A stretch of 64,000 bases of DNA, from contig CM060979.1 in the NCBI GenBank assembly GCA_030765065.1, positions 106,628,350 through 106,692,349 of the forward strand, written 5' to 3'. Source of the DNA: Deroplatys truncata. Lineage: Eukaryota > Arthropoda > Insecta > Mantodea > Mantidae. Both the position numbers and the translations under genes were made by a program. This document shows, piece by piece, positions 1 to 11,106 of the stretch; position 1 is the first letter of the stretch; every line of letters starts with the position of its first letter. The notes below the pieces were generated by a model. The model did no database searches. It saw only the letters and a program-made list of their open reading frames with translations, and was not told the DNA's origin.

Positions 1-84
1 GTTAAAGAGGAATATTTTGAAAAACAATAAAATAATTTAATTTTTTTAAAACTAATCCTTGCTTGATTTTCTAAAAATTGTCAG

Positions 85-400
85 TGTCACCCTTGTAGGA
101 ACTTAAGCAACATTCAACCAGAAGAAGGAGGAGTTCATAAGCTATTTACAAAAAATGGATGAAGTTAAGTTTTGTTCTTCATACCACTCAAACATATACT
201 ATTTTAACCTCAAACTTTAGATATGTGTTTGAGACAATGCAAAATAATTATATTTTTTACATTTAAAGGAAGATCTGGCAATCGGTATTTCGTGAAAAAT
301 CTAAAATGGCTTTTTGGGGGAGGGGCATTCGAGAATCTGAAAACGCGTTTCCGATCGAACCCCATATCGGATTTTTAGGTGGAATACAATACTTTCTATA
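85..400 (+). repeat. R1 repeat, old diverged copy (3' part)
   Basis: The last 90 bases keep the R1 3' signature: a G-rich stretch, a TTTCCGAT-like block, then GGATTTTTAGGTGGAATACAATAC. Upstream matches are weak. The copy stops where SINE C begins, so the SINE probably inserted into it or replaced its end. Bases 1-84 show nothing I recognise. Confidence 0.5.
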
Positions 401-600
401 CGACTGCCTCTGGTTTAGTGATTAACACACTAGCCTCCAAATCCAGAGGTTCCGCAATCGAATCCCGGCTTGAGGATGAGAATTTTTCTTTAGCTAGGAT
501 TATTCCCCATCCTCTCAGGAGTCTGGAAGTATGAGTGAGACTGTAAATGTGGGTGTGAATTAATGTTTATAAAAGAAAATACAACGTAAAAAAACCCAAA
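401..600 (+). mobile_element. SINE C, copy 1
   Basis: A tRNA-like head (GGTTTAGTGATTAACACAC, then a box-B-like GCAATCGAATCC) is followed by a body shared with 6,338-6,500 and 60,215-60,458. The shared body includes GAATTTTTCTTTAGCTAGGA, ATTATTCCCCATCCTCTC and a GGAAGTATGAGTGAG block. The tail is A-rich. SINEs are transcribed by RNA polymerase III and copied by LINE enzymes. The parent tRNA cannot be named. No clear target duplication was found. Confidence 0.65.
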
Positions 601-1261
601 GATTAACAGAGCAGTAAAAAACTGAATATAATTGCGAATGAACAATTGTTTCCAAGGCCAAGCCGTCAATATGACCTTGGATGTTAAAGGTGACAAATGG
701 GCATAAAAAAATCATCCTATACGTACCATAGATAAACTTAATGCAGAGCGGTAATATCGAAAGTAATACAAAACTATTTTTCCTGAGCAAATTATGAAAT
801 ATTAATTCATTTAACAAAAATAAAGCAATTCATAAAACAAGAAAGGTATTTTATAAACAGCATGGCTAGCGCACTCTAGTAGAGATCTACACTAAATTGA
901 ACATGGTACTTCAATTTGAGGCAGCTCGCAACGTTTGCTTTTTTCTTTTCTTCTTATTCTTTTCCTACGAGCCTGCTCGAATAAGGAAAATAAACCGTAT
1001 AACTGTAAATTCAAAATTATTTATACGTTCTTACAAGCAATACTAGATTAAAAGCAAAATATGCCTTTTTCTTACTCTTAAATGTTATTTTCTTGTGTAT
1101 TTGCAGAATAAAACCACAGAGTAAACAGTTCAGGGTATGTATAAGTAATGCAGTCTCTTAAAATGTGGACTGTGCAGGTTTTATTGGCTAGTTGCAAGCG
1201 AAAGGAGAGTTTCACCACAGTCACATATGGGAAAATTGCAGGTAACACACTATCCACTAGA
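601..1261. other. Unassigned AT-rich sequence
   Basis: No coding pattern, RNA gene or recognised repeat was seen. The short open frames here lack codon bias or recognisable motifs. Confidence 0.5.
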
Positions 1262-1620
1262 GCAAGGGTAGGCAACCCTAGGTCCGCGGGCCAAGTAATG
1301 GCCCGTCCCAGTCATTTTGAATGGCCCGCCGATAGTTCAAGTTGTGATGTGAATCTGTTTATCATGAAAAGCTCTTCTTCTTCCAAATCTGATTTATTCA
1401 TCAATATGTTTTGCATTTCAGTGTCTGAGACTCATAAATACATGCAAATGAGAATAATTGAAATCCAAACTACTCAGGAGTTTTGTGCTAAATTTAAAGA
1501 GCATTGTGGATCATCCACTTCTCCTCATTTGACTGAATTTTGAAATACGTCCCTTTAGATGGTTTCTTGAAGTTTACGATTTTCTCTAAGGCTCGTGTGT
1601 AGATTTGGCTCCACGTGCAT
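1262..1620 (+). mobile_element. hAT-like repeat, terminal part
   Basis: It begins with AAGGGTAGGCAACCCTAGG and a CCGCGGGCC block, which resembles the CAGNGGTNGGCAACC ends of many hAT elements. About 350 bases match the reverse strand of 63,130-63,507, including GAATGGCCC, ATTTAAAGAGCAT and GGATCATCCACTTCTCCT. A 131-codon open frame crosses it (1,148-1,543), but the second copy does not preserve that frame, so I do not call it a gene. The hAT assignment rests only on the end motif. Confidence 0.5.
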
Positions 1621-2520
1621 AGTGTAATAAGGAGTATTTCCATTATAATTTAATGTGCTTCAGTTTATGATAATTTTAAAAAATTCTTAAAATTATATGA
1701 CGTTCTTTTGAAATAAAAAAGTGAACAATTGGAGTAACTGAAAGACTTTTAGAACATTATGCTTTATACTCGTATATATGCCTGAAGCTACACTTACCTA
1801 AATACTTTACTAATACCTATATAATGCTTCAGTTCAGATTCAAAATAGCTATATATTTAATATAGTTTGATGGCTCTCCAAAAACATTCTATCAACTAGG
1901 AGTTTAAAAACAGTAATCTTTAATTAATTTACTGGTCAGAAAATGCTTATCATGGTGGAGCGGGCCGTGTGTTTAGACCATAAAGAGATAATATGTAATA
2001 TTTTTATGTAAAATAAGTTCGTCGCTTATACACATTTCTGTATACATATTTACCGTTTTAAAAACTGAGATCATTGTCTTTATTGGGGTTTATTTTGAAT
2101 GTTAAGGTCGCTAAGTTAATTTCCAAGCATTCAAATGAACAAATAGTTCGAGATATTCTGTCAGCTGGAAGGACGTAAAACGATTTTAAAAAGCAGGCAC
2201 ACTCATTTTTTCGCCGACGTTTGCTGTAGGAGGAAATTAACCAATCAGAGCGCGGAAAAACAGCGCTGTTTCGGAAATCCGCTAAGCCGTGCGGTGCTTC
2301 ATTGTGTTCATTGCAAGCGCTTTCAAGTTTTTGATTGGCATGTGCAAACCGTGTTCACATAGTGTGCTATACCAAATGCAGTAGACTGTGATGTCGAACC
2401 TAAATATTTTAGATATGCTAGCTGCATTTGTGGCACACATCTCAGTATTCACTACAGCTATGGACAGGTAGAATTGTGCAAACTAGAGCACCAATTCTAT
2501 CTTTGTTGTTTATATATATT
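1621..2520. other. Unassigned sequence with one GC-rich patch
   Basis: Mostly AT-rich and featureless. The patch at 2,205-2,310 has several CpGs and the motif AACCAATCAGAGCGCG, which resembles a CCAAT box. No open frame or transcript signal follows it. Confidence 0.4.
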
Positions 2521-3296
2521 TAGAAATCTATAGTACGTAGAATGAGTATTGTATTCCACCGAAAATTTTGATATCCAGATGTTACGGGAAATACATGTTT
2601 TGAGGTCTCCTGAAAAAGGCACTTTTAGGAAAATATCGTTGTGTGTATGTATGTGTGTGTGAAGGGGGAGAGAGGGTGAGAGAGAGGGAGAGGGAGAATG
2701 TGTGTGTTTATGTCTGTCTGTCTTGGAATAGCATAGCTCAAAAACGTAAAGTCGGATAAATACGAAATGTGTAATTATTTTCAAAGTTTACAAAGAATTC
2801 AATAGGAAGATTATCAAGAAAATCTCCCAAACATAAACTACCGTTTACATGGAAAAATTTCGTTTGATTTTGTTTTCTCAAAATAGGCTGTAAGGATTTT
2901 GATTAAGATAAGAAACATATAAATACGGGTGTTATATATAGCATACATAGTTCGAACATCGAAAGAGGTTCCGACCATCAACAACCCTTTCTCATTATTT
3001 GTGTAATATTCATTTATGGAAGCATTTTTTTTATTGTGCACGCGCTTAATTTGTTTTATTTTGGTCTTGGGGCACCATACATATACCGACTCGCTGTTTA
3101 AAGATCGTTTCAGCCTGTAAAACTTTTATACCTACAAAAAATGTGTAATAGAATTACTTATGGATTGTTTATCCCGATTAAAATTAAGTATATATACAAA
3201 TAAGCTCTTGTAGAAATAGATTGTGGAAGAAATATAAAACGATAGTGGGCGGAGAACGTCATGTTAATGTAACACATCAGATTTTTAACATGTATA
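2521..3296 (-). repeat. R1 repeat, near full length
   Basis: Reading the plus strand, the R1 3' end comes first (GTATTGTATTCCACC, then the TTACGGGAAATACATG block). A TG/AG-rich simple tract at 2,640-2,710 takes the place of the usual CA tract. The copy ends with GTAACACATCAG. The middle (2,950-3,120) is strongly diverged. Confidence 0.75.
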
Positions 3297-3468
3297 GTAA
3301 CGATTAGATAGAAGGATAAAAGTCCAGCGGAAATTTTTATGAGCGTGAACAGTGAATGTTTCTACTAGGTTTTGTAATTTACGAAAATTGTGTTATAGTA
3401 TCTGTTTTGTCAAAAGTATTTGGGAAATACGGAATGTCTGGTCTTCATTCACTGGTTTTAGCTTTTTA

Positions 3469-3651
3469 ATTATTTTCTATACCACGTATGTAGTAGGTGG
3501 AGAACGTATTTTATTCAACCAAAAATTCGATATCGAGATTTCACCAGAAATTCATCTTTTGACATCCCTGATTAAAGAAAGATTTTTAGAAAAAGACCCA
3601 AGTGTGTGCGTGTGAGTGAGACTGTTTATGTGAACACCATAACTCAAAAAA
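3469..3651 (-). repeat. R1 repeat, 3'-end fragment
   Basis: It runs from the CTATACCACGTATGTAGTAGG end through the TTTCACCAGAAATTC block to a short GTGTGTGCG tract, then stops exactly where the next plus-strand copy starts. The same fragment-plus-copy arrangement recurs at 31,833-31,949. Confidence 0.75.
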
Positions 3652-4618
3652 TCTGATGTGTTACACTCATATGACTTTCTCTACTCTTGTACAAACTATT
3701 TTTACGAAATCTTATTCTCCATCTATTTCATATTAATCGAGATAAACATTTGCAGAAACGATCTTTTGACATGCAAAGAGAATTACATTTTACACATAGC
3801 GACCAGTTCTAAAAATATTTGACTATCGCTTAAGGCGTACTATGTTCCCCTTGTTTTGTAATTGCAAGGGCAATATAGAAATATAGTAGCCTTTAAGCAT
3901 CGACATATCGCTTAATAGCTGGTTGCTAGGTGCAACACCATTCTCTTTGCCACAGATTAATACTCTTTGCATATCCAAGACAAAAAGAATGAATAACGAA
4001 TTCCCATTTGAGAAAATAAATATTGAAAAATTTAAGGGAATAACAAGCAATATATCGAAAATGGTTCACTCAACAAAAAACTGTATATGACATAAATTGT
4101 GTATTTTAACGCGATCTACATTTTTTGTGTAGTAAAATTTTGTCTATCTGTTATGGTTTACCAGTTATGCAAAAGTCGTTCACAATGAAGAATACTTTTG
4201 GAGATATTCCCAGAAAATTCAAGATATACATTTTGTCATCAAAATATCTTAAACATATGATATTTTAATCAAAATCGTTAGAGCCATTTTTGAGAAAATT
4301 AAAATTTTCGAAAAATGTACCATGTAAAGGGTAATCTGGGGTGTGGGGGTTTTCTTGTAAACCTTCGTGTCGCATCTCTGGAAGATACTGAACCTAAATA
4401 CCAAGTTTGGTGTTTATCCGACTGTTCGTTTCTGAGTTATGCTGTTCACATATACACACACAAACACACAGACACACACACGGACATGTTTCCAAAAATG
4501 CTTTTTTTGGATTCAGGGGTCTCAAAACATATATTTCCGGTGAAATCTCAGTATCGAATTTTTGGGTGGAATACAATACTTCCCCTACTTACTATACGTA
4601 GTAGAGAAAGTAAAAAAA
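3652..4618 (+). repeat. R1 repeat, full length (reference copy)
   Basis: The 5' end is TCTGATGTGTTACACTCATA followed by ACTTTCTCTACTCTTG. Then come a GTTAATCGAGAT-like block, AGCTGGTTGCTA, a GATCTAC-type hairpin, TTTACCAGTTATGCAAAAG, a GTAAAGGGTAATCTGGGG block, the ATACCAAGTTTGGT hairpin, a CA-rich tract (4,452-4,484), TTTCCGGTGAAATCT, GGGTGGAATACAATAC, and the 3' end GTAGTAGAGAAAGTAAAA. ACTTTCTCTAC occurs inverted near both ends. No transposase or other protein is encoded. At 3,771-3,867 a piece is inverted relative to the rest, giving a local foldback. The next copy follows directly. Confidence 0.9.
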
Positions 4619-5479
4619 TCTGATGTGTTACACTCACATGACTTTCTCTACTCTTGTACAATCTAATTTTACAAACGCCTATTCTCCATATGCTTCATGT
4701 TAATCGAGATATCGAGATGTCAATCTTATTGGTAATTTTCTTGTAGATGCAACGGGAATATGGTAGCTTTTAAGCGGTAGTAAAATGTTTAAGCGCTGGT
4801 TGCTATGTGGCGCATTCCATTCTCTTTGCAAGTCCAGAACAAAAAAATGAGTAACGAATTTGAGAAAAAGTATAAGTATTGGAAAATTTAAGGGAATAAC
4901 AAGCAATATCTCGAAAACGGTTCAGTCAACAAAAAAAATGTATATGATATAAATTGTGTATTTTAACGCGATCTACATTTTTTGTGTAGTAAAATTTTGT
5001 CTATCTCTTATGGTTTACCAGTTATGCAAAAGTCGTTCACAATAAAGAACACTTTTGGAGACATTCCCAGGAAATTCGAGATATACATTTCATTTCTCAT
5101 GACATTATCTTAAACATATGATATTTTAATCAAAATCGTTAGAGCCATTTTTGAGAAAATTAAAATTTTCGAAAAATGTTCCATGTAAAGGGTAGTCTGG
5201 GGTGGGGAGATTTTCTTGAAAACCTTCGTGTCGCATCTCTGGAAGATACTGAACCTAAATACCAAGTTCGTTTCTGAGTTATGCTGTTCACAGACACACA
5301 GACACACACACACAGACACACACAGACACACAGACACACACACGGACATGTTTCCAAAAATGCTTTTTTTGGTTTCAGGGAGTCTCAAAACATATATTTC
5401 CGGTGAAATCTCGGTATCGAATTTTTGGGTGGAATGCTCTACTTCCCCTACTTACTATACGTAGTAGAGAAAGTAAAAA
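4619..5479 (+). repeat. R1 repeat, full length, head-to-tail with previous copy
   Basis: It starts TCTGATGTGTTACACTCACA immediately after the A-run that ends the previous copy, with no spacer. It closely resembles the 32.0, 39.0 and 45.1 kb copies, so these belong to the youngest subfamily here. The CA-rich tract is at 5,290-5,343. Confidence 0.9.
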
Positions 5480-6078
5480 TGGATAAATATTAAACTTGTA
5501 TTTAAGTTTAGTATGTTCCAAAGATGCTACACGAAGATTTTCTAGAATATACCTTACCAAAATTCCTGTATATGGAACATTTTTTGAAATTTTTTATTTC
5601 CTCAAAAATGGCTGTTACGATTTTGATTAAAATACCATATATTAAAGATATTTGCACAACAAATAAAGCATATATCTTGAATTTTCTGAAAATAATATGT
5701 AAAGTCCTCTTCATTCGGAAGAAAGTTTGTACAACCTTGTATAACTAGTAAACGTTAAGCGATATACGAAAACGCGCTACACAATAAGTGTAGATGACTT
5801 TAAACACATAATTTATTTCACATAACCTTTTTAGTTTCACAAGCAATTTACGAGATATCGTTATTAATGTTTCGAGCTGTTCAATAATTTGTTATTCCTT
5901 TAAAATCGTGTCCAATTTCAGTTGCTTCTCGCGATTGCATGGAAAGCCTATGGAATTTTATGGCTAGTTCAGTTCTTAAGTATTCTCTTACTGTTCTCTT
6001 TGTATCTATAACAAAATGTCTAATGTAGCTATTTATGCAAACGTTTATCTGCATACAATTTCTATTAAAATTACATGA
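5480..6078 (-). repeat. R1 repeat, inverted against previous copy
   Basis: It begins inside the element (AAATATTAAACTTG hairpin block) directly after the GTAAAAAT end of the previous copy, so the 3' end and CA tract are missing. It continues through TTTCTTCATTCGG-like and TCTCGCGATTGCATGG blocks typical of the older subfamily. Confidence 0.75.
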
Positions 6079-6084
6079 ATAAAA

Positions 6085-6200
6085 AAATGTATGAATTTGT
6101 TACATTACATGACTATCTCTACTCACTCTTCCACAAATTATTCTTACAGAAGCTTATTATTCTAGTTACTACAGATAAAAATTCACCACTTATTTACATA
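6085..6200 (+). repeat. R1 repeat, 5'-end fragment
   Basis: An A-run, then TTGTTACATTACATGACTAT, TCTCTACTCACTC and ATTCTTACAGAAGC match the first 110 bases of the older R1 subfamily. The rest is absent. Confidence 0.55.
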
Positions 6201-6337
6201 TTTCGTTTTTTTAGTTCATTTCTATAGCCTAATTTATCTTTTATGTTATGTAAGCGTTATTCCGGGAGCTTTGGAACATTTGAATGATGTTTTTACTCTT
6301 TGAACTGGGGTTACTGTAGGTTCTCGTCGTTTTTAAG

Positions 6338-6500
6338 TTATTTTCACACGTAATTCACTCCTGCATCCACACTTTCGGGCTCTATGGAAGGTAGGAAATA
6401 ATTGTAATTAAAGAAGAATTCCCAAGCCGACAGGAATCGAACCGGAGACCTCGGAGGGAGAAATATATCGTTGTGGGTATAAGAAGAGTACAGTAAGCCA
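6338..6500 (-). mobile_element. SINE C, copy 2
   Basis: The reverse strand reads GGTTCGATTCC (box B), then GAATTCTTCTTTAATTACAA, TTATTTCCTACC and a GTGTGGATGCAGG block, which aligns with SINE C copies 1 and 3. The A-box region is decayed. Confidence 0.55.
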
Positions 6501-6568
6501 AAGCGATAATCAATAATTTCAAAGCCGGTAAAGCATAGGGTTGAAGATAAGGTAGGCATAGTTTTCCA

Positions 6569-6864
6569 ATGCGAATCAGTTGGGGAATTTAATGTAGTAC
6601 TGACATGTTGCCATGGTAGCACAGTGGCTAGAGACTCGTGGTTCAATTCCCGGCGATGGCATTGAATTTTTCAGTCGTCTGATTCTACCTTTCCAACCTT
6701 GTCCGACACACGGATTGTGTGAAACAACAATTAATTCCATTATTTGACCTAATAGTGGTTGAAACTATGAAACCCGGGACTTAAGTACTTACAGCATTGT
6801 AAGTCGCCATTGGGGTATGTCATCTCAATACAATTTGAAATCTCCCTGTGGTTTACCGGAAAAA
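6569..6864 (+). mobile_element. SINE E, first unit of a direct repeat
   Basis: The tRNA-like head GCCATGGTAGCACAGTGGCT with GGTTCAATTCCCGG (box B) is followed by CCTTGTCCGACACACGG and TGTGTGAAACAACAATTAAT. The unit starts with ATGCGAATCAGTTGGGG, and the same sequence starts the next unit 296 bases on. Confidence 0.65.
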
Positions 6865-7030
6865 ATGCGAATCAGTTGGGGAATTTAACGTCGTATTGGC
6901 ATGTTGCCATGGTAGCTCAGTGGTTAGAGCAACCGGGCTGAAACTGGGAGATCCTGCCGTCTGATTCTGCCTTTCCAGCCTTGTCCAACACACGGCTTGT
7001 GTGAAAGAACAATTAATTCCAATGTTAAAA
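6865..7030 (+). mobile_element. SINE E, second (partial) unit
   Basis: It repeats the first unit from ATGCGAATCAGTTGGGG through GGTAGCTCAGTGGTTAGAGC and CTTGTCCAACACACGGC, then ends. The box-B segment is missing here, so the unit is probably internally deleted. The pair looks like a tandem duplication of SINE plus flank. Confidence 0.6.
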
Positions 7031-7511
7031 GATATCTTAGTGTATACCGGGTCTTAAAGCGTAAATGTCCGAAGTTTTGTTCACATCAGTTAAATAATGA
7101 GGCTTTGTAAATAAGGACTGAACATATGGGCAATGGATATATTTTTAAGATTGTAAATAAGCTACACTTTATGTTGGGTGCTATAACTATGGAAAATTTT
7201 AAAAGAGTCATCGGTTAAACGATGTAGATTTGTATGCATACGGTTGAAAATAGGGTATGGGTGATTTTAGAAAGCTGCAATGTAACCTACAATGTTACAA
7301 GGACCTATAGGAAGATGTACAATATTTTGTCCCGACAATCTAACGGTGTATGTGGGAGATTGAAAATAAACTATAGTATAATATTTTAGGTAAAATACAA
7401 GTGACCGAAGTTTTGTTCGGATAAAATTGTTCCTGATAACATTTTGTGAAATCAGACGGAAATTATATGAATGAACATAAAAGATAGTTATAGAGTATAG
7501 GCTAGAGTATA
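7031..7511. other. Unassigned AT-rich sequence
   Basis: No recognised gene or repeat. A short internal similarity exists between GTCCGAAGTTTTGTTC (7,068) and GACCGAAGTTTTGTTC (7,403), which suggests an old local duplication. Confidence 0.4.
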
Positions 7512-8018
7512 GGTTGTGCAACGGAGAAGGATATCTCGGCCCCGCGATCTACAGAGGTCTATTGTGCCTACTTTCCCCAGGAGGAAGGGTTGAAGTGAAG
7601 GACCACATAGCAGGCTACAGGCCACAGGGACACGAGCAATTCCCTGACATTTCTAAGCCCGCAGATCCATGTGTCACCGCCGGAGCCGCCGAGAGAGGGC
7701 AATGAAAGGCCCACCAGTCGAGCAGCCCTCTGGTGTCTATAGGGAGACTCTTTCCAGTGAGTATGCATCCGCGCCATTCGTCCGGCACCGCTATACACCA
7801 CGAGACCTAGAAATACACTTGAAAGATGAGAAGGAAACGAAATGAAAGGGAACCGGAAAGTAAGTCGTAGTAGTGAAGAAACCACCCCAGCATTCGCCTA
7901 CCGACCCAGGGAAACCACGAAAAACCTATGGGCCAGAGTGGGCGGTCGCGTGGATCAATCCGGGACCTCCCGAATGCGGACCACAGACATTGCCGCTTGA
8001 GCCATCCCCCTCGGTAAC
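7512..8018 (-). mobile_element. SINE D, copy 2
   Basis: The reverse strand gives a tRNA-like head (GATGGCTCAAGCGGCAATG, TCTGTGGTCCGCATTCGGG, GGTCCCGGATTGATCC). It continues with TTTTTCGTGGTTTCCCTGGG, TCGGTAGGCGAATGCTGGG and a long GC-rich body. The order matches SINE D at 10,288-10,805. GC content is far above the surroundings. Long open frames through it are by-products of base composition. Confidence 0.65.
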
Positions 8019-8340
8019 ATAAAGCATACTCACATCATCTAAATTTTAAACATTTTGAGTTTACCATTTTACCTCTTAGCGCAGGAATACTATAATACAT
8101 TCACCATATTCGCAATAAGGAACCAAAAGTGTCCCTTGATATCCTAAATCAACACAAGTATAGTAAAATTAAGAAAACCTTGCGACGAACAATGGTTTGA
8201 ATGGTTAAATGATTATCAAGATTAACTTATTGGTTTCCGAGAATAACCAGATTAAGTGCATGAACAAAAATCACAAAAACGATGTCTTTATAATATTAGT
8301 GCAGGTAAAAATGAAAATAAAAGTACATACTTTACAATAA
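8019..8340. other. Unassigned AT-rich sequence
   Basis: No gene, RNA or recognised repeat seen. Confidence 0.4.
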
Positions 8341-9293
8341 AAATGTGATGTCTTACACTAACATGACTTTCTCTACTCTTGTACAAACCATTTTTACAAA
8401 CGCTTATTCTCCATCTACTTCATGTTAATCGAGATAATCATTTGCAGAGATAACCTTACTGCTAATTTTCTTGTAGATGTAAGGGGAATATATATTTACA
8501 AGGGCAATATAGAAATACAGTAGCCTTTAAGGATAGACGTATCTCTTTATAGCTGGTTGCTAGGTGCAGCACCATTCTCTTTGTCACAGATTAATACTCT
8601 TTGCATATCCAAGACAAAAAAATGAATAACAAATTCCCATTTGCGAAAATAAGTATTGAAAAATTTAAGGGAATAATAAGCAATATCTCAACAAAAAAAA
8701 TGTATATGACATAAATTGTGAATTTTAACGCGATCTACATTTCCTGTGTAGTAAAATTTTGCTATCCCTTATGGTTTACCAGTTATGCAAAAGTCGTTCA
8801 CAATGAAGAATACTTTTGGAGACATTCCCAGAAAATTTCAGATATACATTTTATTTGTCAGGAAAATATCTTAAACATATGATATTTTAACCTAAATCGT
8901 TATAGCCATTTTTGAGAAAATTAAAATTTTCGGAAAGTGTTCAATGTAAAGGGTAATCTGGGGTGGGGGATTTTCTTGAAAACCTTGGTGTCGCATCTCT
9001 GGAAGATACTGAACCTAAATATCAAGTTTGGTGTTTATCCGACTGTTCGTTTCTGAGTTATGCTGTTCACAGACACACAGACACACACACAGACACACGG
9101 ACAGACACACGAACAGACACACACACACACACACACGGACAGACACACACACACACGGACATGTTTCGAAAAATGCTTTTTTTTTATTCAGGGGGTCTCA
9201 AAACATATATTTCCGGTGTAATCCCGGTATCGAATTTTTGGGTGGAATACAATACTTCCCCTACTTACTATACGTAGTAGAGAGAGTAAAAAT
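8341..9293 (+). repeat. R1 repeat, full length, longest CA tract
   Basis: The copy is complete from GTGATGTCTTACACTAACAT to GTAGTAGAGAGAGTAAAAA. It shares the GCAATATAGAAATA and CACAGATTAATACTCTTTG blocks with the 3,652 copy, so the two form a subgroup. The CA/CAGA tract at 9,066-9,160 is the longest seen, nearly 100 bases, and creates spurious His/Thr-rich open frames. Confidence 0.9.
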
Positions 9294-10287
9294 TAAAAAC
9301 AACGGATTAATATAAAACTATAGAGGACAGGCGTATGCATAATAATGCCTAGTAGCCATTTCCTAAGGATCACAAGTTCGCTGATTAATGGATTAGAATT
9401 TAAATTAATATAAAGTTTAAAATTGCAATTAAAAGAGCTCCGTCTTTTTGAACGCCTTTTTTGAGCTCCGCCTTTAGTAAAGTTACTGAAATAGGTTTTA
9501 AGATTTTAAACCTATAAAATGAATGCTGAATATTATAAGATGTTTCAGATGTCTAGATTGCCATTTTATGCTAAATTGATTAGGTTATACTTTAAATTAT
9601 GCACAAGTTTGATATGAGTATATGAAGTTTGGGATTAAATACTAAGCTGCATTAATCATTTGCTATGGTTGAAACTAGAAATTAAATTGTCTTGTTACGA
9701 ATGAACACGGGTTTCATTTAATAAAGCAAACGTAGCAAATCATGAAAAATTGCCCTCAAATTAAATTAAATGGCCGTTCAAAAACGCTGCTAAAAATAAA
9801 ACATGTTTTGTTTCTGGATATGCGTTTAAACTGTACAATCGGAATGAACTGGGCGCTTTGTATTTCCCGATTTTATTGCTTAAATCTTAAGAAGCAAGGT
9901 CATTAATGCCCTTACAGGGCATGAAGAGCTAAAGTTTTCCACAGTGTTTTTGTTTATGTGGAACAATCATCACCACGCGGCTGGTTCAGGTTGAATTAGT
10001 TTTTGTTCTATCACTTATTTTAGCGGTGTGCTCTGGTGTGTGACCTTCATTCTTCACTTTTAGTTATAAATCCTGTGCTCATAATGGTATCATCTTTCTT
10101 CAGAAAATGCACAAGTCAAAAAATGAAAATTTTTGAGGAGCAACAAAAAAAAAGAAGTTAATATAATACATAACAATATAATAGCACAATTATTTTCTGT
10201 TTTAATGTGCTTACTAATCGTTTTTGAATATTCATAGACTCAGATATGCTATAAGGACATTAATGTAGCCGCAACATTATTTAAAGA
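9294..10287. other. Unassigned AT-rich sequence
   Basis: Nothing recognised. A small direct repeat is visible at 9,435-9,472 (GAGCTCCGTCTTTTTGAACG against GAGCTCCGCC). Confidence 0.4.
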
Positions 10288-10805
10288 ATTACTTACACGG
10301 GTTTTATCGAGCGGGACGCGGGCACGTCTGTGGCCCACATTAGGGATGTCGCGGGTTCGATTCCCCGTGACCTGACCATGGGGTTTATAGTGGTTTTCCT
10401 CTGGTCGCCTAAGCGAATGCTGGGTGGTGTATTCCACAACGATTTCTCCTTTTCCCCGTTTCCTCTAATTCCATATCTCCCTTTCGCCTTCTTCGGATCC
10501 TGCGGTGCTGGCGGTGTCGGGCAGATGGCGTAGTTGGTTGCGCATTGGAAATGTTTTTCTCCGTGAACGCCAGGGTGCTTTGTCCCGCCCGTTAGGGTAG
10601 TTTCGTTGCCCTCTCTCGAGATTCTTCGCCTCTACTATGCGCGGGTGTTCAAACTGAAAATATTGGGGGACTTCTGCGCGTCTCTGTGGTTCTGGCTGCT
10701 TGCGGACGTGAGACCTCCTACTAATCCTTCTCCTCACCCTGCCTCCCGGAAGGGGGATAGCCACAATAGGTCAAGCAGGTCGCAGTGGCGAGTTGTTACA
10801 GGAAG
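10288..10805 (+). mobile_element. SINE D, copy 1
   Basis: The tRNA-like head ends in GCGGGTTCGATTCCCCG, a good box B. The body shared with 7,512-8,018 includes TAGTGGTTTTCCTCTGGTCG, CCTAAGCGAATGCTGGGTGG and a GC-rich 3' half with GGCAGATGGCGTAGTTGG. At about 510 bases it is long for a SINE, and the 3' half could derive from a LINE partner. Confidence 0.7.
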
Positions 10806-11106
10806 TTTCGACAGGAAACGAATAACAAAGACACTGTGTATCACATTTTGTTATTTTAATGTTTTAAATAAGTAAATGTATACCAAAATTATAATAAGCT
10901 CTTACCAAATGCCATAATTTTACATGAAATGTAGGTAGTTTCCCCCCTCACTTGTATATAAGCATTACACATTTAAGTACTTTTTCATTACCCTTCTCAA
11001 CAGCAAAATCAGAAAAGCATTATCAGCAGAAAATAAAAAAAAACCATTTGTTCACCTCCGCGTCATTATCAGTTGTTGGCCAAGCAAAATTTCTGAATAA
11101 AATTCA

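Noticed and set aside
4407-4601. His/Thr-rich and Cys/Val-rich small proteins across R1 copies (also at 5,110-5,388, 9,028-9,315 and 39,620-39,811)
   Set aside because: They are read-through of the CA/TG microsatellite in different frames. Frames on both strands are equally open and shift between copies.
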